Part shown: in pieces, positions 60,927-64,000 of the stretch
Position numbering within the stretch: position 1 is the first letter of the stretch
Layout: every line of letters starts with the position of its first letter
Source: Oscillospiraceae bacterium CM
Lineage (GTDB): Bacteria; Bacillota; Clostridia; Oscillospirales; Oscillospiraceae
NCBI GenBank assembly: GCA_022870705.1
Contig: CP072107.1
Coordinates: 2,044,501 to 2,108,500, forward strand
DNA: 64,000 nucleotides
Direction: 5' to 3'
The notes under the pieces: model-generated
The model's database searches: none
Seen by the model: the letters and a program-made list of their open reading frames with translations, nothing else
Told to the model about the DNA's origin: nothing
Position numbers and translations under genes: made by a program

Positions 60927-61138
60927 TATAATATAATGAAGGGCAACTACAAAATGCCTCATGCGACGGCGGGCTGCACACGAATGACCTGACGTTCACA
61001 CCCAGTAGGTAATTATCGCATTACCTGCCGGTTTAAAAGCTTGGCCTTCAGAAGGCCGCCGCTATCGAAATGGCTTAACGCCGCCGTACCGCCGAAAACA
61101 GGGCATAACGAGCCGCCGCAGCGCCATCGTTATGCCCT
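60927..61138 (+). ncRNA. Candidate structured RNA in the ilvE-HD gap
   Basis: A perfect TATAAT (60927-60932, no good -35) precedes about 200 bases of nested stems. They are GGGCA/TGCCT (60941-60945, 60955-60959); long-range ACGGCGG (60966-60972) with CCGCCGT (61081-61087) enclosing AGGTAAT/ATTACCT (61007-61026), GGCCTT/AAGGCC (61043-61057) and GCTAT-CGAA-ATGGC (61061-61074); then a perfect 12-bp hairpin, AGGGCATAACGA with TCGTTATGCCCT (61100-61138). No U-tract follows the last hairpin. No coding frame fits. It could be a known class (for example raiA-motif or 6S-type RNA) that I cannot verify by eye. Confidence 0.45.
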
Positions 61139-61295
61139 TCTATGTCTCCCCAAAACCTGATTAAATGCATCGGCAAAGCTTGCCCCTTGTCAGCTTTCCA
61201 GAACATTTTACATCGATGGGGTGGACAGGCGGCGATGTTTCCGATAATATAGAGGATGTTGAGAACGCCGAGCGGCGCCCTCTTCTGTCAATTCC

Positions 61296-61324
61296 TTGAC
61301 ATGTATTAATAAATGTGTCATATT
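61296..61324 (+). promoter_or_regulatory. Promoter of the HD-domain gene
   Basis: TTGACA, 17-base spacer, CATATT. TGACAT and the downstream TGTGTCA form an inverted repeat across the core promoter that could be an operator. Confidence 0.55.
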
Positions 61325-61356
61325 AAGTCATCGAGACTGTCAAACGGAGGGTTTTT

Positions 61357-61872
61357 ATGCCTGACAAAAAGCGGGATAAAACCGGCAATATCAACGATTA
61401 TCTCTCGTGCGTCCGGGAGATGACACATCACGACGCCGTCCGGTCAATGCGCGGGTATAATCAGCACGCGGGCGTCGACTGCCTGCGGCACTGCCTGAAT
61501 GTATCCTACCGTAGCTTTCTCATTTGCCGTCGCCTCGGTCTTGATTACCGCTCCGCGGCAAGAGGTGGCCTGCTCCACGATTTCTTTCTCTACGACTGGC
61601 ATGTTGAAAACCCATACGGCGGGCTGCACGGCTTCCGCCATCCGAAAATCGCGGCATTAAACGCAAACCGCCACTTCTCGCTGAACAATAAAGAGCAGGA
61701 TGTTATTAAGAAACACATGTGGCCGCTCACCGTCTCCATGCCGAAATATCTTGAAACGCTCGTTGTCATTCTTGTCGACAAGTTTTGCTGCGTCAGCGAA
61801 TCCGCAAGCGCCTTCAAGCTTTTCCGCCGCAGTCAGAATTTCTATCTTGAAGAGACATACCAGAATATCTAA
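61357..61872 (+). CDS. HD-domain phosphohydrolase family protein
   Basis: Protein of 171 residues with an HD superfamily core: RHCLNVSYRSFLICRRL, the HD pair in GLLHDFFLYDWHVENPYG, HPKIAALNANRHF and KKHMWPLT. Such enzymes hydrolyse phosphate esters or nucleotides. The substrate is unknown. GGAGGG precedes the ATG and a promoter lies 33 bp upstream. Confidence 0.85.
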   Translation: MPDKKRDKTGNINDYLSCVREMTHHDAVRSMRGYNQHAGVDCLRHCLNVSYRSFLICRRLGLDYRSAARGGLLHDFFLYDWHVENPYGGLHGFRHPKIAALNANRHFSLNNKEQDVIKKHMWPLTVSMPKYLETLVVILVDKFCCVSESASAFKLFRRSQNFYLEETYQNI

Positions 61873-61939
61873 CGTCTGGCCACTATTTCCCGGCTGTCCT
61901 CCGCGCGAGACGGGATAATATGATATGGAGCGTGTATCC

Positions 61940-62704
61940 ATGGACATCTTGGATTTATTTTTGTGGTTTGTCATATACAGCTTTATCGGCTGGGCGTATG
62001 AATCGGTTTTGTTTACGATTCAGGAAAAGCACTTTGTCAACCGCGGGTTCCTTAACGGTCCCCTCTGCCCGATTTACGGCTTTGGCGCTATTCTGAACCT
62101 GTTGATTTTTGAACATACGACGAACGTTTTTGTCCTGTTTTTCCTCGCCGCCGTCCTGACGACAACACTTGAATATCTGACGGCTGTTGTTCTTGAAAAA
62201 GTTTTTAACGCCAAATGGTGGGACTATTCCGAGTTCCCGCTGAATTTTCAGGGCAGAATCGGCGTTATTTCCACCGTTGTTTTCGGTTTGATGTCGGTTG
62301 TGCAGATTAAATATGGTCATCCCTTTATCAGCGGCCTGACGGACAGGCTCCCCGATAACTTTAAGATAGCGTTTTCTTTTGTCATCCTCATGCTGATCCT
62401 TTTCGACTTTGCCTTTACCGTCCGCCACGTCCTGCTATTAAACGGTCGGTTGAGTGAAATCCAGACGGCGATCAATGCTTTTTTCGAAAAATATTCCCGC
62501 CGCGCCGGCGAATTTAAAAATACGCTCCTTGTCAACTTTGAAGGCAGTGAATTTTACTCTGACCGGATCCGAACACTCTTTAACTTAGACAGGCTGCAAA
62601 ACCTCCGTCTGTTCAAGGCTTTCCCAAAGCTGCAGTCTCTCAAATATGACGGGGCGCTGCGAAAGCTCCGTGACAGGCTTTTGGGAGCACGGAAAAAACC
62701 ATAA
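61940..62704 (+). CDS. CmpB-type (PF06541) integral membrane protein, putative ABC permease family
   Basis: Membrane protein of 254 residues with about five helices in the first 165. It has the family pattern FVIYSFIGWAYESVLFTI, FVNRGFLNGPLCPIYGFGA, EYLTAVVLEKVFNAKWWDYS and GRIGVISTVVFG. The C-terminal 90 residues are a charged cytoplasmic tail. Commonly named putative ABC transporter permease, without experimental basis. ATG 61940 follows GGAG; 67 bp after the HD gene and probably in the same transcript. Confidence 0.85.
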   Translation: MDILDLFLWFVIYSFIGWAYESVLFTIQEKHFVNRGFLNGPLCPIYGFGAILNLLIFEHTTNVFVLFFLAAVLTTTLEYLTAVVLEKVFNAKWWDYSEFPLNFQGRIGVISTVVFGLMSVVQIKYGHPFISGLTDRLPDNFKIAFSFVILMLILFDFAFTVRHVLLLNGRLSEIQTAINAFFEKYSRRAGEFKNTLLVNFEGSEFYSDRIRTLFNLDRLQNLRLFKAFPKLQSLKYDGALRKLRDRLLGARKKP

Positions 62705-62707
62705 ACG

Positions 62708-62742
62708 AAAAACTGCCGGATATCATCCGGCAGTTTTTTATG
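62708..62742. terminator. Bidirectional terminator between the CmpB-like gene and metG
   Basis: AAAACTGCCGGAT and ATCCGGCAGTTTT pair around AT, with T-runs on both strands. Confidence 0.9.
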
Positions 62743-62747
62743 CCTAT

Positions 62748-64000
62748 TCAGCTGCTGTGTTCCGCCAGCGCGGCCAGTTCCTTGGCCGCATCAATCCGTG
62801 GGAAGATAGCCTCTCCCTTCATGACGGTGACCGCTTTCGGCAGCGCGCCGAACACACCGGCGGCATCCCACGTCGTATCGGCTGGCGCTGCGCCGATCTG
62901 CGCCAATATTTTCGCGCTTGTCTCCGGCATAAACGGTGAGAGGAGGACGGCGCAGATTCGAATGGATTCCAACAGGTTGTACATGACGGCGGCAAGGCGC
63001 GGTTTCTTCGCCTCGTCCTTTGCCAGCACCCACGGCGTCATTTCGTCAATGTATTTATTGGCCCGGGCTGTGACCCGAAAAATTTCGCAAAGAGCGCTCT
63101 GAAACGCGTATTTCTCCATCTGCGTCTCAAAATGACCACGCAGCGCAGATGCCATCGCACACAGCTCCTCATCACCGCTGTCAGCTTCCTGTGTCGTTGG
63201 CAGTGTCCCGTCAAAATATTTGATGACCATGGCGACCGTGCGTGAGACGAGATTGCCCAGGTCATTTGCCAGATCGGTGTTAATCCGGCTGATCAGCAGT
63301 TCGTTTGAAAACGTACCGTCCGTTCCAAAGGGGAACTCGCGGAGGAGAAAATACCGCAGCGCGTCAACGCCATACCGAGCAGCTAGAATCCCCGGGTCGA
63401 CGACGTTGCCGACCGATTTGCTCATTTTGCCGCCGTTTAAGAGGAGCCAGCCGTGGCCGAACACCTTCTTCGGCAGAGGCAAGCCGAGCGCCATGAGGAG
63501 CGCGGGCCAGATAATCGCGTGGAAGCGGACGATTTCCTTGCCTACAAAGTGGACGTTTGCCGGCCAGTAGTGATCAAAATCATTATATGCCTCGTTGAGA
63601 TAGCCAAGCGCCGTAATGTAGTTTGTCAAGGCGTCAATCCAAACATACACGACATGGCCGGGGTCGAAATCAACGGGGACCCCCCATGTAAATGTCGTCC
63701 GAGAAACGCACAAATCCTCCAAACCCGGCTTTAAAAAGTTGCCCACCATCTCATTGACGCGCGACGCCGGCTCTAAAAAGTCCGGCTGCTTTTCATAGAG
63801 GTCAAGAATACGCTGCGTATAGTTTGACAAGCGGAAGAAGTAAGCCTCCTCCTCGGCATATTTGACCTCCCGTCCACAATCGGGGCACTTGCCTTCTTGA
63901 AGCTGACTCTCCGTCCAGAACGATTCACACGGCGTGCAGTATCGGCCTTTGTAGGCGCTTTTATAAATATCGCCCTGCTCATAGAGTTTTTTAAAAATCC
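62748..64000 (-). CDS. metG: Methionine--tRNA ligase (partial, N-terminus off the right edge)
   Basis: C-terminal 416 or so residues of MetRS. Reading in from the right edge, the frame begins FKKLYEQGDIYKSAYKGRYC and holds the zinc knuckle (CTPC, then CPDC), YAEEEAYFFRLSNYTQRIL, WIDALTNYITALGYL and the KMSKS loop LNGGKMSKSVGNVVDPG. There is no stop to the window edge, so the gene continues beyond it. The C-terminus ends soon after the anticodon-binding helical domain, without the extra dimerisation/tRNA-binding domain of Bacillus MetS. Confidence 0.95.
   Translation of the reverse strand, partial: IFKKLYEQGDIYKSAYKGRYCTPCESFWTESQLQEGKCPDCGREVKYAEEEAYFFRLSNYTQRILDLYEKQPDFLEPASRVNEMVGNFLKPGLEDLCVSRTTFTWGVPVDFDPGHVVYVWIDALTNYITALGYLNEAYNDFDHYWPANVHFVGKEIVRFHAIIWPALLMALGLPLPKKVFGHGWLLLNGGKMSKSVGNVVDPGILAARYGVDALRYFLLREFPFGTDGTFSNELLISRINTDLANDLGNLVSRTVAMVIKYFDGTLPTTQEADSGDEELCAMASALRGHFETQMEKYAFQSALCEIFRVTARANKYIDEMTPWVLAKDEAKKPRLAAVMYNLLESIRICAVLLSPFMPETSAKILAQIGAAPADTTWDAAGVFGALPKAVTVMKGEAIFPRIDAAKELAALAEHSS

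Noticed and set aside
1-64000. CRISPR arrays, insertion sequences or prophage modules
   Set aside because: No spaced direct repeats, transposase, recombinase or phage structural genes were seen in the window.

Overview
The window is a piece of a low-redundancy bacterial chromosome from a spore-forming member of the Clostridia (Firmicutes). The evidence is the sporulation genes (spoIIAA-spoIIAB-sigF, a SpoIIQ-like M23 protein, yabP-yabQ, a SpoVK-like AAA protein), Gram-positive PolC, a T-box leader before valS, the rpmH-rnpA-yidD-yidC-jag cluster, ireB and ferredoxin-linked 2-oxoacid oxidoreductase. Coding density is high, codons are moderately GC-rich, and starts are ATG, GTG and TTG with clear AGGAGG-type ribosome binding sites. 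An Oscillospiraceae-like anaerobe is my best guess; no 16S or ribosomal protein operon is present to confirm it. I see no insertion sequence, prophage, integrase or CRISPR array.

Left part (1-8.3 kb): on the minus strand lie valS with its T-box leader, a thioredoxin/thioredoxin-reductase pair, and the spoIIA operon whose sigF runs off the left edge. On the plus strand are glnS and a membrane-anchored SpoIIQ-like M23 protein. From 8.5 to 18.8 kb there is one conserved plus-strand block, pyrH-frr-uppS-cdsA-dxr-rseP-ispG-polC, covering UMP phosphorylation, ribosome recycling, undecaprenyl and phospholipid precursors, the MEP isoprenoid pathway, intramembrane proteolysis and replication. From 18.9 to 21.5 kb is a CadC-type repressor and P1B ATPase metal-efflux unit with a strong promoter and an operator-like repeat. 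Then come a DUF4256 protein, tRNA-Thr/tRNA-Tyr, secA, pgeF, an orphan peptide-type binding lipoprotein, a fused purL, cdd, ireB, an unknown 98-aa protein and an SH3/NlpC hydrolase.

Middle part (34-52 kb): a minus-strand rpmH-rnpA-yidD-yidC-jag-acpP operon, mltG with a U32 peptidase, and tagA-tmk-formyl-THF ligase. These are followed by a plus-strand gene that fuses an HTH, a cupin and an acyl-CoA synthetase; an Fsr-like MFS pump; tRNA-Arg; the yabP-yabQ-divIC-yabR cluster with a SpoVK-like ATPase; a second acyl-CoA ligase behind a long inverted repeat; and a membrane glycosyltransferase.

Right part (52-64 kb): an AT-rich gap with a perfect DnaA box, a NYN-LOTUS protein, a membrane phosphoesterase, a 39-codon ORF, prfB without a frameshift site, and a small self-contained RNA unit with promoter, three-way junction and terminator. 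Next is an operon for branched-chain 2-oxoacid:ferredoxin oxidoreductase plus branched-chain aminotransferase, a second structured intergenic segment, an HD protein, a CmpB-like membrane protein, and metG running off the right edge. The two structured RNAs, the HTH-cupin-ligase fusion and the thioredoxin reductase lacking NADPH motifs are the most interesting items.
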